DNA from: JAFAHD01 sp963772515
GTDB lineage: Bacteria > Vulcanimicrobiota > Vulcanimicrobiia > Eremiobacterales > Eremiobacteraceae
Direction of reading: 5' to 3'
NCBI GenBank assembly: GCA_963772515.1
Contig: CAVYXC010000002.1
Span: 434,001 to 498,000 of the forward strand
DNA length: 64,000 nt
A model generated the notes under the pieces. That model searched no databases. It was not told the DNA's origin and saw only the letters and a list, made by a program, of their open reading frames with translations. Numbering within the stretch: position 1 is the stretch's first letter; the number at the start of each line of letters is the position of its first letter. Made by a program: the position numbers and the translations under genes. This document shows positions 54,097-64,000 of the stretch, in pieces.

Positions 54097-55173
54097 ATGG
54101 GCGTGCGCCGCTATGCGATCCTCACCGAAGGCCAGCTGCTTGACAGGCGGGCGAAGACAGCGCATGGCGTCATCCAATACGGCCACGACGAGATCGCGGC
54201 CGTGATCGATTCCCGCTTCGCTGGAAGCGACGTGAGCGACGTGCTTCCGCGCCTCCATAGGTCCGCGCCGATCGTCGCGTCGCTCAGCGAGGCCCTCGCC
54301 TATCGGCCGACGTCGCTGCTGCTCGGCGTCGCGAACCAAGGCGGTTTTATCCCCGAAGGGTTCCGGCCGCAGATCCTCGAGGCGATCGATGCCGGCCTTG
54401 AGATCGTCAGCGGTCTGCACGAGCTGTTGCACGACGACGAAGAATTCGTCGCGCGCGCGCAGCGCTCGGGATCGAAGCTGTGGGACGTACGCGTGCCGCC
54501 TGCCGACATCCCATTGTTCTCCGGTGCGGCCTATCGTGCCGCGCAAGTGGTGCTGCTCGCGGTCGGCAGCGACTGCGCGGTCGGAAAAAAATCAGTGATG
54601 ATCGAGCTGGATCGCGCGGCCCACGCCGCCGGCGACCGCAGCGAATTCGTCGCGACGGGGCAGACCGGCACGCTGATCGCGGGCAAAGGTATCGTCGTCG
54701 ATCGCGTCATCTCCGATTTCATCACCGGTGCAGCGGAGCAGCTGGTCCTGGGCGTCGCGCCGGATGCGCGCTACGCGCTCGTCGAGGGCCAGGGAAGCCT
54801 CTGGCATCCGGCCTACGCCCCCGTCACCATCGGCCTGCTGTACGGCTGCGCCCCCGATGCGCTCGTCATGTGCATCGACACGGAGCGCGCGGCGATCGAA
54901 GAGTACGGCGTGACGCTGCCCGCGCTGACCGACATGATCGACGCGCATGAAGCGTTGCTCGCGCCGATCAAGGCCTCGCGCGTCGCGGTCGTGGCGGTCA
55001 ACACGTCGAGTCTTGACGATGGCGCGGCCCGTGCGGCGATCGCGCACGCCGAAGCGAGCTCGGGCCTGCCCGCTGACGACGTCGTGCGGTTCGGCGGCGC
55101 GCGGCTGTGGAGCGCGTTGCGCACCGCTGCGCAACGCACTCCCAAATGGCGCGCGCGCGTTACAGCGCCGTGA
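54097..55173 (+). CDS. DUF1611-family protein, DgcN-like (putative D-glutamate N-acetyltransferase)
   Basis: 358 residues. The N-terminal Rossmann-like half contains SLLLGVANQGGFIPEGFRPQ. The C-terminal half has a P-loop-like motif VGSDCAVGKKSVMIELDRAA and the following TGQTGTLIAGKG and EGQGSLWHPAYAPVTIGLLY, characteristic of DUF1611. In Proteobacteria and haloarchaea such proteins (DgcN) were reported to acetylate D-glutamate for the racemase DgcA. Here the two genes are adjacent (9 nt). Its stop overlaps the next start (GTGA). Confidence 0.85.
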   Translation: MGVRRYAILTEGQLLDRRAKTAHGVIQYGHDEIAAVIDSRFAGSDVSDVLPRLHRSAPIVASLSEALAYRPTSLLLGVANQGGFIPEGFRPQILEAIDAGLEIVSGLHELLHDDEEFVARAQRSGSKLWDVRVPPADIPLFSGAAYRAAQVVLLAVGSDCAVGKKSVMIELDRAAHAAGDRSEFVATGQTGTLIAGKGIVVDRVISDFITGAAEQLVLGVAPDARYALVEGQGSLWHPAYAPVTIGLLYGCAPDALVMCIDTERAAIEEYGVTLPALTDMIDAHEALLAPIKASRVAVVAVNTSSLDDGAARAAIAHAEASSGLPADDVVRFGGARLWSALRTAAQRTPKWRARVTAP

Positions 55174-56816
55174 GGAACGCGCTCGCCGCGTTACTTGTTG
55201 CAGTCATGCCGCTAATCGGATGCATCGGGTGCAGCGGCTCTAACGGTCGAACACATTCGACCGCTCCAGGAGTTGCTGGGAAAGCGGGCGGGAATCCGTG
55301 GACCGTGCACGGCGTCGTTCGCTTCTCAGAGCAAGAAGAGCCGAACACGCTCCTCAAGATGTTCTCGAATCAAGAATCCGCAGACGACGTCAGCGCGCTG
55401 TTGTTCGAACCGCTCTTCCGTTTCGACGACCAAGAGCGGCCCGTGCCCGCACTGGCCACGGCGTTCCCTAGCGTGCGCAACGGACTAGTCAGCAAAGACG
55501 GTTTGCGCATCACGTTCCGCCTGCGACCGAACGCGGTGTGGTCCGACGGGGTGCCCGTGACGGCCGACGACGTCATCTTCACGTGGCACGCGATAATGGA
55601 CGGGAACAACCCGGTCACCCACACGGCGGGGTATGACAAGATCAGGACGATCGTCGCGGACAACCCCCACCAAGTGACCATGGTGCTGCGCCAGCCGTTC
55701 GCGCCGGCGGTCTACCTATTCTCCGAAGGCGACTTTCCGCCGCTGCCCAAGCATTTGCTCGCCGCCTACCCCACGCTGAACAACATCTCATACGATGCCG
55801 CACCGATCGGCGATGGTCCGTTTGTCCTCAAGCGCTGGGAGCACGGCTCCGAGCTTGTCTTCGCCGCCAATCCGCGCTATTGGCGCGGACGTCCGAAACT
55901 CGACGAAGTGGTCATCAAGATCATCCCGAACACCGACACCTCGATGCAGCTGCTGCGTTCGCACGAGATCGACGTCATCGACGGCGTCCAAAAGGCGCAT
56001 GTCCGCGAACTTGCGGATGTCGAAGGCGTCCGGATCTACGTGCATCTCATCGCCGCATACCGGCACCTCGATTTCAACCTCAAGAATACGATTCTGGCGG
56101 ACGCCGCAGTGCGCCGCGCGATCGCTCGCGGCATCGACTTCGAGCGCATCATGAACACGGTCTATGCCGGGTACGGACAACGAGCGTCGACCGATATCCC
56201 GCCTTTCTCGTGGGCGGCGACCGGTCAAGCACCGATCCCATACGATCCAGACGAGGCGAAGCGCACGCTTGACGCAGCCGGTTGGCGCGTCGGCGCAGAC
56301 GGTATCCGCGAGAAGGCGGGCGAGCGATTGGCGCTGTCGATCTCCAGCGCGGCAGGCAATCGCTCCGCCGAATCCGCCGAGGCGCTCATCGCGCAGCAGC
56401 TCAAAGCGATCGGCGTCGAGCTCGCGATCAAGAACTATGCCGGACCGTTGCTGTTCGACGAACATGGTCCGCTGTACGGCGGCACCTACGACATGGCGTG
56501 GATCGAGAACACCGAAGGTGTGGATCCGGACGACCTCGCGGCCTGGGGCTGCGACTATTTTCCGCGTGCGGGCGCCAACACCGACTTTTATTGCAACCCG
56601 CACGTGGACGCGCTCTTGCGCGACGCGCAGCGGCAGGCCGATCAAGCGGCGCGCCGGCGCGATTACCAGCAAGCGTGGACCATCATGCTCGATGACGTTC
56701 CGGCGGTCATCGTCTATTGGGATAAGAGCGTCGTCGCGGCGAACTCCGACTTGCGTAACTACAAGATGTCTCCGGTCGTCACGGACTTTTGGAACTGCTG
56801 GGAATGGGAGATCTAG
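55170..56816 (+). CDS. Peptide-binding lipoprotein of an ABC importer (SBP_bac_5)
   Basis: 548 residues. Lipoprotein signal with lipobox near LIGCIGC, then a family 5 binding domain: FSEQEEPNTLLKMFSNQESA, FRLRPNAVWSDGVPVTADDV and DFNLKNTILADAAVRRAIAR. It would present oligopeptides or murein peptides at the outer face of the inner membrane. No permease genes lie nearby. GTG 55170 overlaps the DUF1611 stop. A palindromic repeat encodes the linker after the lipobox. Confidence 0.92.
   Translation: MRNALAALLVAVMPLIGCIGCSGSNGRTHSTAPGVAGKAGGNPWTVHGVVRFSEQEEPNTLLKMFSNQESADDVSALLFEPLFRFDDQERPVPALATAFPSVRNGLVSKDGLRITFRLRPNAVWSDGVPVTADDVIFTWHAIMDGNNPVTHTAGYDKIRTIVADNPHQVTMVLRQPFAPAVYLFSEGDFPPLPKHLLAAYPTLNNISYDAAPIGDGPFVLKRWEHGSELVFAANPRYWRGRPKLDEVVIKIIPNTDTSMQLLRSHEIDVIDGVQKAHVRELADVEGVRIYVHLIAAYRHLDFNLKNTILADAAVRRAIARGIDFERIMNTVYAGYGQRASTDIPPFSWAATGQAPIPYDPDEAKRTLDAAGWRVGADGIREKAGERLALSISSAAGNRSAESAEALIAQQLKAIGVELAIKNYAGPLLFDEHGPLYGGTYDMAWIENTEGVDPDDLAAWGCDYFPRAGANTDFYCNPHVDALLRDAQRQADQAARRRDYQQAWTIMLDDVPAVIVYWDKSVVAANSDLRNYKMSPVVTDFWNCWEWEI
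55244..55263. repeat. Palindromic repeat inside the peptide-binding protein gene
   Basis: CGGTCGAA CACA TTCGACCG, perfect 8-bp arms with a 4-base loop, within the coding sequence just after the lipobox. Same arms as at 32571-32590 and, with one mismatch, 42803-42822. It encodes part of a low-conservation linker, so an insertion there would be tolerated. Confidence 0.7.
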
Positions 56817-57874
56817 CGCGTGTCGCGCTGCTCGTCGCGCTCTCGACGCTCGCCGGAACGCGCATCGTGAGCGGCGCCGCATCGGTGGATCCGAACGACC
56901 GCATATGGTTCGCGGACGTGGCCGGGCCCGCCGCCGTCCAGCGCAGCGCGGACGTGCCTGGCGGTTTCTTGACCGCAATCGCCTCATGGAACGTCCAGAC
57001 GCCCGGCGGCTCGAGCATCGGCGTCGAGCTGCGCGCGCGCATCGGCTCGCGCTGGACCCGCTGGTACTCGATGGGCATGTGGAGCGCGGATCTGCAAGGC
57101 GGCCATCGCCGCTCGATCGACGGCCAAAAAGACGCCGACGGCGAGGTCGACACCGATACGCTGACGCTGACGACGCGTGCCGATGCGTTCGACGTGCGCG
57201 TGACGCCCTCGGCCAGCGACAATGGCGCGCAGCCGGTATTGCGCGCGCTGGCCGTTGCGACGTCGCTCGCGCCCGACGGCGGCGACCCGAGCCGCCCACC
57301 GGGCAGCGCCGTCGCCGAACTGCCCGTGCCCGAACGCAGCCAGCGCATCGCTTCGTCGCCGGACGCCAAAGGAGGCGGCGGCGACTCCTGGTGCAGCCCG
57401 ACCAGCGTGTCGATGGTGATGGCGTATTGGGCGCGCGTGCGCGCGCAGCCGCAATGGGATATCGACGTGGCGCGCGTAGCCGACGGCGTGTACGATCCCG
57501 TGTACGACGGGTGCGGCAACTGGCCGTTCAACGTCGCCTTCGCGTCCGAGCATGGCCTCGCCGGATTCGTGCGGCAGTTCCCGTCGCTCGACGACGTCGC
57601 GCTGCTCGTCGGGCGCGGCATCCCGGTCATCGCGAGCATTGCGGTCAAGCCGGGCGAGCTCGACGGCACGCCCTATCCCAAGACCGAGGGGCACTTGCTC
57701 GTCATCCGCGGCTTCACGCCGGCCGGGGACGTTATCGTCAACGACCCGTACGGCTTGCCCGGCGAGATCCGGCGCGTGTACCGGCGCGACCAGTTCGCAC
57801 ACGTATGGCAGGGCGGTTCGAATGGAACCGTGTACATCATCGCCCCGCCGGATATCGTCCAGACGCTGCGTTAG
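56804..57874 (+). CDS. Secreted C39-like cysteine peptidase
   Basis: 356 residues with a signal peptide (VALLVALSTLAGTRIVSGA). An N-terminal beta domain of about 170 residues is followed by a peptidase C39-like (papain-fold) domain: catalytic Cys in SWCSPTSVSMVMAYW, His in TEGHLLVIRGF and Asp in VIVNDPYGLPGEIRRVYR. It starts inside the end of the previous gene (13-nt overlap). Extracellular or periplasmic proteolysis fits a peptide-scavenging cluster. Confidence 0.9.
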   Translation: MGDLARVALLVALSTLAGTRIVSGAASVDPNDRIWFADVAGPAAVQRSADVPGGFLTAIASWNVQTPGGSSIGVELRARIGSRWTRWYSMGMWSADLQGGHRRSIDGQKDADGEVDTDTLTLTTRADAFDVRVTPSASDNGAQPVLRALAVATSLAPDGGDPSRPPGSAVAELPVPERSQRIASSPDAKGGGGDSWCSPTSVSMVMAYWARVRAQPQWDIDVARVADGVYDPVYDGCGNWPFNVAFASEHGLAGFVRQFPSLDDVALLVGRGIPVIASIAVKPGELDGTPYPKTEGHLLVIRGFTPAGDVIVNDPYGLPGEIRRVYRRDQFAHVWQGGSNGTVYIIAPPDIVQTLR

Positions 57875-57882
57875 GATACGCG

Positions 57883-58759
57883 ATGCCAATCAAGGTCATC
57901 GGAATCGTCGCCGTCGCGACCGGCCTCTGCGCCGCATGCGCGATGTGCGGGTCACCCGCGCGAGCAGCCGGCAACGCGCCCGGCCGAGCATGTGCTGGGC
58001 GGGAACGACATCTTCGACCGCGCGCTCGCGTTCGTGCGCGCGCAAAGCTATCCGGCATATGTCTCCTTCGTCGTCACGGTCGACACACAAGCCAAAGGCC
58101 GGTGGCTGGTGGAACAGTTCGATTCGGTGTGCCGCACGCGCGACGACCGGGTCGACACGACCGCGAAGCCGCTGAGCACGACCAATCTGGCCGACAATCC
58201 GTACCGTTTCACGCTCAAAGTGAAAGGGCTCGCCGTGCACGACAGCCCGAACATCGACGAGCCGTTCGGGCTGCCCCAGATCTCACCGCTGTACGACTTC
58301 GGACTCTCGCGGCTCGTGCCGGCGACATCGGCCTCGCGCGCCTATGACGTGTCGCTGTTGGGCGCCGAATCGCTGCATGGCCGCCGCGCTTATCTGCTCG
58401 AGCTGACCCCGCTGCTCGACCCTAAGACCTACAGGCTGCGCGAGCTCTGGGTGGATGCCAAGACGTTTGCGGTGCTCAAACTTACCAGCGCCGGCGCGTT
58501 TCGCACCGGCCAAGCGACGACGGTAGCATGGACCGTCACCTACACGCTCAACCATGGGCGCTGGCTGATCGAAAGCGAGTCGACGTCGGCCTCGATGGTG
58601 CTCGGTGGATACGCACCGGCCGTCGACTCCTATGTCGCGTTGCCGGGCGCGACGCGATACGATGGCGTGAGCTACACGTTCACCGGCTTCCAATTCTTGA
58701 AAAACGTCTCCGATCTGCTGTTCGTCGAAAGCAGGTCCAGCGAGGCGACGCAGCAGTAG
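57883..58759 (+). CDS. Hypothetical secreted protein, frameshifted near 57979-57985
   Basis: The ATG at 57883 encodes a signal peptide (IKVIGIVAVATGLCAACAMC, then ARAAGNAP), but after CCCGGCC the frame is lost. The mature protein continues in the next frame (AEHVLGGNDIFDRALAFVRA through to the stop at 58759). One extra base explains the break. The mature part, about 255 residues (TYRLRELWVDAKTFAVLKLT, DSYVALPGATRYDGVSYTF), resembles LolA-fold secreted proteins such as that at 23510-24232. Function unknown; last gene of the cluster. Confidence 0.75.
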
Positions 58760-58762
58760 CCT

Positions 58763-60169
58763 TTAGAGAGGGCACGTCGGCGGGTAGATGCGGGCCCGCG
58801 CGTACACCTCGTCCGGCACGTCTTTGATCCGCTTGTACAGCGTCACGCTTCCGTCTCTGGCGATGGCCTCGAAATAGCCGGCGCACACGACCGCCGCCAG
58901 GCGCGGCACGATGTTCTTACGCCACGTGAGGCCGTCGTACTGCGCGTCGTAGACGAAATAATCGGGCGTCACGTACATGCCGATGCGCGCGTTCGGGTCG
59001 AGCGACAGATGCGTGAAGGCCTCGTCGAACGAGCCCACGTTCGCATCGCGCGGCACGCGTGCGATGATGCGATCGAGCGACGCATCGCGTGCCGTGCGCG
59101 CGCGGTAGTAGTGTCCCCAGTGGGCGGGGCTGGCGACGATGAGATTCAAAACGCACGCGCCCACGCACAGCGTCGTCAGCAGCCGAGCGCGCGCCATGTC
59201 GCGCGCGGCGATGGCGGCCACCGCCACCGCGAACGCCGCGAGCACGTACGGGATCCAGACAGCCGCATAGTGCGTGCCCATCGTATAGGTGACAGGCCAG
59301 CGCGACGAGAGCACCTCGAGAAGACCGGGCACCGCAAGCCAGAGCCAACGCGACAGGAACGGCAGGAACAGCAACGGCGCGAAGACCTCGAGCAAGAACG
59401 TCAGCCGGCCGAGGACGACCGTGATGCCGTGGGGCAGATCAGCGTCGTGCGCCAGATAGAAGTCGGCGACGAAATAGCGCCCGCCCGCGTTCGGCTGGAT
59501 GACGTCGAAATACAAGGCCAGCACCGCCAGCGCAGCCGCCGCGACCGCTCCGCCGAACAGCGCTCCCGCGCGATCGCGCGCGCGCAGGCTCAGGATGAGA
59601 TACGCGCCTCCCAGCACTGCGAGGATGATGGCTTCGTCTTCCTTGATGCACAACGCCAGGGCCGCGAAGAGGGCAGCCCAAGCGAAACGCCTGCCGTCGA
59701 CCGCCCACAGCAGCCACGCGATCACCGGCGGCGCCAGCCCATTCTCGTGGAACTCGGAAAGCGACATGGCGAACAGCGGCGGATACAGGAGCGTGACGCA
59801 CGCGATCAGCGCCGCCAGGCGCGGCTGCGTGCGCCTGCGAGCGATCAAGTAGATGGCTGGGGCGGTGAGCGCGCATGCGACTACCTGAAGCAGCTCGAGC
59901 GTCAACGGCGAGCGCGCGACCCCGAGCAGCGGCGCCACCAAAAAGTAGATCGGCGAGAAATGGACCAGGAAATGGCTGCCGTGTTCCACTTGATTGGAAA
60001 AGCCGTGGAACGCAGCCGCGATCGTCTGCGTGAACAGCCCGAGATCCGCGCCGTAGCCGTAGGTGATGTAGCGGTCGGTCGCGAGTGCGCTCGCCAGCGC
60101 GACGAACGCCGCGACGGCCCCCCAGAGGAGACGCCGCGCGCCTGCGTCCGCGTTTACATCGCCCGCCAC
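58763..60169 (-). CDS. DUF2079 polytopic membrane protein
   Basis: 468 residues, about ten transmembrane helices. The motifs YGADLGLFTQTIAAAFHGFS, FLVHFSPIYFLVAPLLGVAR and SLSEFHENGLAPPVIAWLLW with ALCIKEDEAIILAVLGGAYL are typical of DUF2079, a family related to GT-C glycosyltransferases. It may use lipid-linked sugars made by the GT2 enzyme at 30514. GTG start at 60169; ends 3 nt from the convergent secreted-protein gene. Confidence 0.88.
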   Translation of the reverse strand: MAGDVNADAGARRLLWGAVAAFVALASALATDRYITYGYGADLGLFTQTIAAAFHGFSNQVEHGSHFLVHFSPIYFLVAPLLGVARSPLTLELLQVVACALTAPAIYLIARRRTQPRLAALIACVTLLYPPLFAMSLSEFHENGLAPPVIAWLLWAVDGRRFAWAALFAALALCIKEDEAIILAVLGGAYLILSLRARDRAGALFGGAVAAAALAVLALYFDVIQPNAGGRYFVADFYLAHDADLPHGITVVLGRLTFLLEVFAPLLFLPFLSRWLWLAVPGLLEVLSSRWPVTYTMGTHYAAVWIPYVLAAFAVAVAAIAARDMARARLLTTLCVGACVLNLIVASPAHWGHYYRARTARDASLDRIIARVPRDANVGSFDEAFTHLSLDPNARIGMYVTPDYFVYDAQYDGLTWRKNIVPRLAAVVCAGYFEAIARDGSVTLYKRIKDVPDEVYARARIYPPTCPL

Positions 60170-60170
60170 C

Positions 60171-61043
60171 CTACGAAGCGGATCCGCTTTCGTTCAACGC
60201 GCGATGCGCGAGCGCCGTCCCGATGACCACGCTCGGCAACATCTCGCAGAGGACGTTGTTCGCGCGCGTGATGCGCGCGCGCTCATCGGCGCTCACCTCC
60301 ACGCGCGCGAGCGCGTCCTCGCGCAGGTTGAAGACGTACGGCAGATGGCGCGCCGCGGCGATCGCCGCGTCGTCGGTCTCGCGGCACAGCGCGGCGAAGC
60401 GCGGCGTCTGCATCGCCGTCTTCATGTCGCGCCAGAACAGCTCGAGCCAGTCCGGGAATGCGCCCATGAGGCGATAGTCCCCGCTGACGAACGGCGCGCC
60501 CGTGGCCGCTTTGATGTCTTCGTACACCGCGCGCACGCGCAGCGGCGCATCGCGCTCCTCGATGGTCGCGACGTTGAGGCCGCGATAGTCGCGCGCCAGA
60601 CGTTCTTCGTCGCCGCTGAACTGATGCGTGCCGATCCCGGCCCCACCGATCTGCGCGCCGCTCATCGCCAGGCGGACGGCATGGGCTATGACCAGCAGCT
60701 TGGGGTCGACGTCGACGAGCATCGATGCGATCTCGCGCATGCGCACGATGTCGCCCTCGCCGACGTTGCGGGCGCGCAGCTGTTCGGCATGATCCCCAAG
60801 CGCCCACGTCGCTGCGGCTCGCTCGGTCTGTTCGCCCAACGCGCGTGCATGGTCGACGAAGGGTTTCGCCAGCACGTTGGGGCGCAAGCGGCGCCACGTG
60901 TAGTCGAGAAAGCGAGGCACGACCGCATAGGCTTGGAAGAGACTGCTGACGATCGGCACGCGCAGGCTCGCCTTGATGTCTCGGTATGCCTCGCGCACGC
61001 GTTCGTCGACGGCGTCGGGTTCGCGCACCAGCGTTATGGTCAC
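60171..61043 (-). CDS. DehI-like (2-haloacid dehalogenase family) protein
   Basis: 290 residues, all-helical with an internal repeat (VREAYRDIKASLRVPIVSSL near the start, VRAVYEDIKAATGAPFVSGD near the middle), the hallmark of group I haloacid dehalogenases (DehI). Motifs YTWRRLRPNVLAKPF and LELFWRDMKTAMQTPRFAAL fit the family. Many DehI-like proteins are annotated without proof of dehalogenation. GTG start with GAGGAG upstream, directly after aspS. Confidence 0.8.
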   Translation of the reverse strand: MTITLVREPDAVDERVREAYRDIKASLRVPIVSSLFQAYAVVPRFLDYTWRRLRPNVLAKPFVDHARALGEQTERAAATWALGDHAEQLRARNVGEGDIVRMREIASMLVDVDPKLLVIAHAVRLAMSGAQIGGAGIGTHQFSGDEERLARDYRGLNVATIEERDAPLRVRAVYEDIKAATGAPFVSGDYRLMGAFPDWLELFWRDMKTAMQTPRFAALCRETDDAAIAAARHLPYVFNLREDALARVEVSADERARITRANNVLCEMLPSVVIGTALAHRALNESGSAS

Positions 61044-61053
61044 GGATCGCTCC

Positions 61054-62870
<1,817 letters not shown>

Positions 62871-62874
<4 letters not shown>

Positions 62875-63815
62875 GTGCGTCGTGCTCCATCGGGCTCGCG
62901 CAATGCGCGCTTCACCCCGTTCAAATAGTAGTATTGGTATGCGATCTGGCGCGCGATGAAGGGCCAGGTGTTCTTGCGCGGCGCCTCCTGGCCTTCACCC
63001 GCGCGCTCGATCGCCCGGCGCAGCGGTCCTGCCGCCTGCAACACGGAGTGCAGCGCGAGCGAGACAGGCGTCATGCCGAGATTCGCCATCACCGCGACAT
63101 CGCGATGCTTCCGGTAGAAGCGCACGGTGGAGACGCCCGCCAGCTCCATCTTGCTCTTCTGCTCTTCGTAGCCGACCGGATGCCAATGATAGTTGATCGC
63201 GTTCGGGTCGTAGCGCAGCTCGACGCCGGCCTTTTGCAGCCGGTAGCCCAGCTCGAGGTCTTCGTGACCATAGCCCGTGAAATCCTCATCGAAAGCGCCG
63301 ACCGCGAGCAGATCTTCGCGCCGCACGGAGGCGTTGCCGGTCAAGAAGTACAGCCATGAGATCCGCCGCCGCGACGCGGGGTGCAGCGGCTTGCGGCTCG
63401 CCGCATGGTCGCGCTGCGCGCGGTAGTCCTCGAGCGAGCGCACCTGCAGCTCGCATCCGACCACGGCGGCCCGCTGTCCGGCAGACTCGTGATCGGCGAC
63501 GTGGCGCTCGAGCAGGTCGGGCGACGCGATGATGTCGGCGTCGGTGAAGAGCACGAGCGGGGCGGCGGCAGCCGCGATGCCGGCGTTGCGCGCCGAGGCG
63601 CGGCCGGTGTAATCGCCGGGAAGATGGCGCAGCACTGGTGCGCCCGGTTCTTGCGCCAGGCGCGCGATGAGCTGCGCGGTGCCGTCGCTGCTGCGCGAAT
63701 CAGCGATGATGACCTCGTAGTCGGTCTTGGGCAACGTCTGGCCGAGCAGGCTAGGCAATACTTCGCGCAATGTGTCGACGCGATTGTATGTCGGTACCAC
63801 GACGGAGATCTTCAT
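62871..63815 (-). CDS. Family 2 glycosyltransferase
   Basis: 314 residues, GT-A fold: SVVVPTYNRVDTLREVLPSL at the start, DSRSSDGTAQLI, metal-binding FTDADIIASPDLLERHV, and the acceptor/base segment DEDFTGYGHEDLELGYRLQK of N-acetylgalactosaminyltransferase-like enzymes. A basic C-terminal region follows. It is coupled to aspS by GTGA and follows another gene by 9 nt. Probable surface polysaccharide role. Confidence 0.9.
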
Positions 63816-63824
63816 GCTCGTGGA

Positions 63825-64000
63825 TCAGACCACCGGACTGGGTTTGCGCGGCAGCGCGCGCACGCCGGACAGCACGTCTTCGATGAGCGGCGCCGTTTCC
63901 GCACCCGGCGGCGGCTTGCAGAGCACCACGGACGGCACGCGCCAAGGGCTCCACTCTTGCGAGCTCAGCCGAAAATAGCGCCGCTCGTAGACGCCGACGA
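63825..64000 (-). CDS. 3' end of an unidentified gene (5' part beyond window)
   Basis: An open frame of about 58 codons on the minus strand enters from the right edge and stops at 63825-63827: VGVYERRYFRLSSQEW, then a PSVVLCKPPPGAE stretch, ending ALPRKPSPVV. It shares spacing with the following glycosyltransferase. Too short to identify. Confidence 0.6.
   Translation of the reverse strand, partial: VGVYERRYFRLSSQEWSPWRVPSVVLCKPPPGAETAPLIEDVLSGVRALPRKPSPVV

Noticed and set aside
56164..58347. 727-codon plus-strand frame across the peptide-binding and C39 genes
   Set aside because: Out-of-frame shadow; only its short stretch from 57883 (signal peptide) is real, and it belongs to the frameshifted secreted protein.

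Overview
This window comes from a high-GC bacterium with an outer membrane. It is gene-dense, with 1-11 nt overlaps, frequent GTG/TTG starts, no rRNA, no CRISPR array, no insertion sequence and no prophage. A TonB-dependent receptor and an OstA/LptA-like protein indicate a diderm. The order phosphatase-rpiB-glyA-(comEB)-tagO-wecB-atpIBEFHAGDC-murA-mbl and a SigB/RsbW/RsbV partner-switching set resemble Bacillota and other Terrabacteria. This mixture, with the DUF2079 and carboxypeptidase-regulatory-domain TonB receptor families, fits a Candidatus Eremiobacterota (WPS-2)-type genome; that assignment is inference from gene content, not a database result.

Layout: 1-0.6 kb, 5' part of a glutamate dehydrogenase and tRNA-Leu(CAG). 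1.2-5 kb, TldE/TldD and a divergent IclR regulator. 5-7.6 kb, reverse transsulfuration (CBS, cystathionine lyase). 7.6-10 kb, a Pst-like ABC module without a binding protein and with a degenerate ATPase. 10-22.3 kb, a phosphate-starvation block on the minus strand, in transcription order phoB, phoR, phoU, pstS, pstC, pstA, pstB, TonB-dependent receptor, small membrane protein, secreted phosphoesterase. Two direct-repeat Pho boxes lie before pstS and before the receptor. 22.3-29.2 kb, a membrane protein, a secreted protein, alaS, a SigB-like sigma factor with RsbW and RsbV, and YtxH and DUF948 envelope proteins. 29.2-35.3 kb, cysteine desulfurase, polyprenyl-type glycosyltransferase, rarA, a four-repeat OstA protein and a Sua5-type enzyme. 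35.3-51.1 kb, a long minus-strand block: phosphatase, rpiB, glyA, dCMP deaminase, tagO/wecA-like, wecB, AtpZ/AtpI, the complete F1Fo ATP synthase (two b-type subunits; atpG frameshifted), murA, mreB/mbl and an orphan solute-binding protein.

51.1-58.8 kb (plus strand apart from a minus-strand 6S RNA candidate): a TIM-barrel protein, a shared terminator, an Mpo1-like membrane protein, then a compact cluster of an enolase-superfamily epimerase (DgcA-like), a DUF1611 protein (DgcN-like), a peptide-binding lipoprotein, a C39-type protease and a frameshifted secreted protein. The cluster suggests scavenging of peptides or D-glutamate, possibly from cell walls. 58.8-64 kb (minus): DUF2079 membrane protein, DehI-family protein, aspS with a non-discriminating signature, a family 2 glycosyltransferase and the 3' end of one more gene.

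Three genes carry four apparent single-base frameshifts, including two in the essential atpG, so indel errors in the assembly are likely. A short palindrome built on CGGTCGAA..TTCGACCG recurs at three separate sites. No gap between genes exceeds about 300 bases without being accounted for; the largest (51844-52203) holds the terminator and the 6S RNA candidate.
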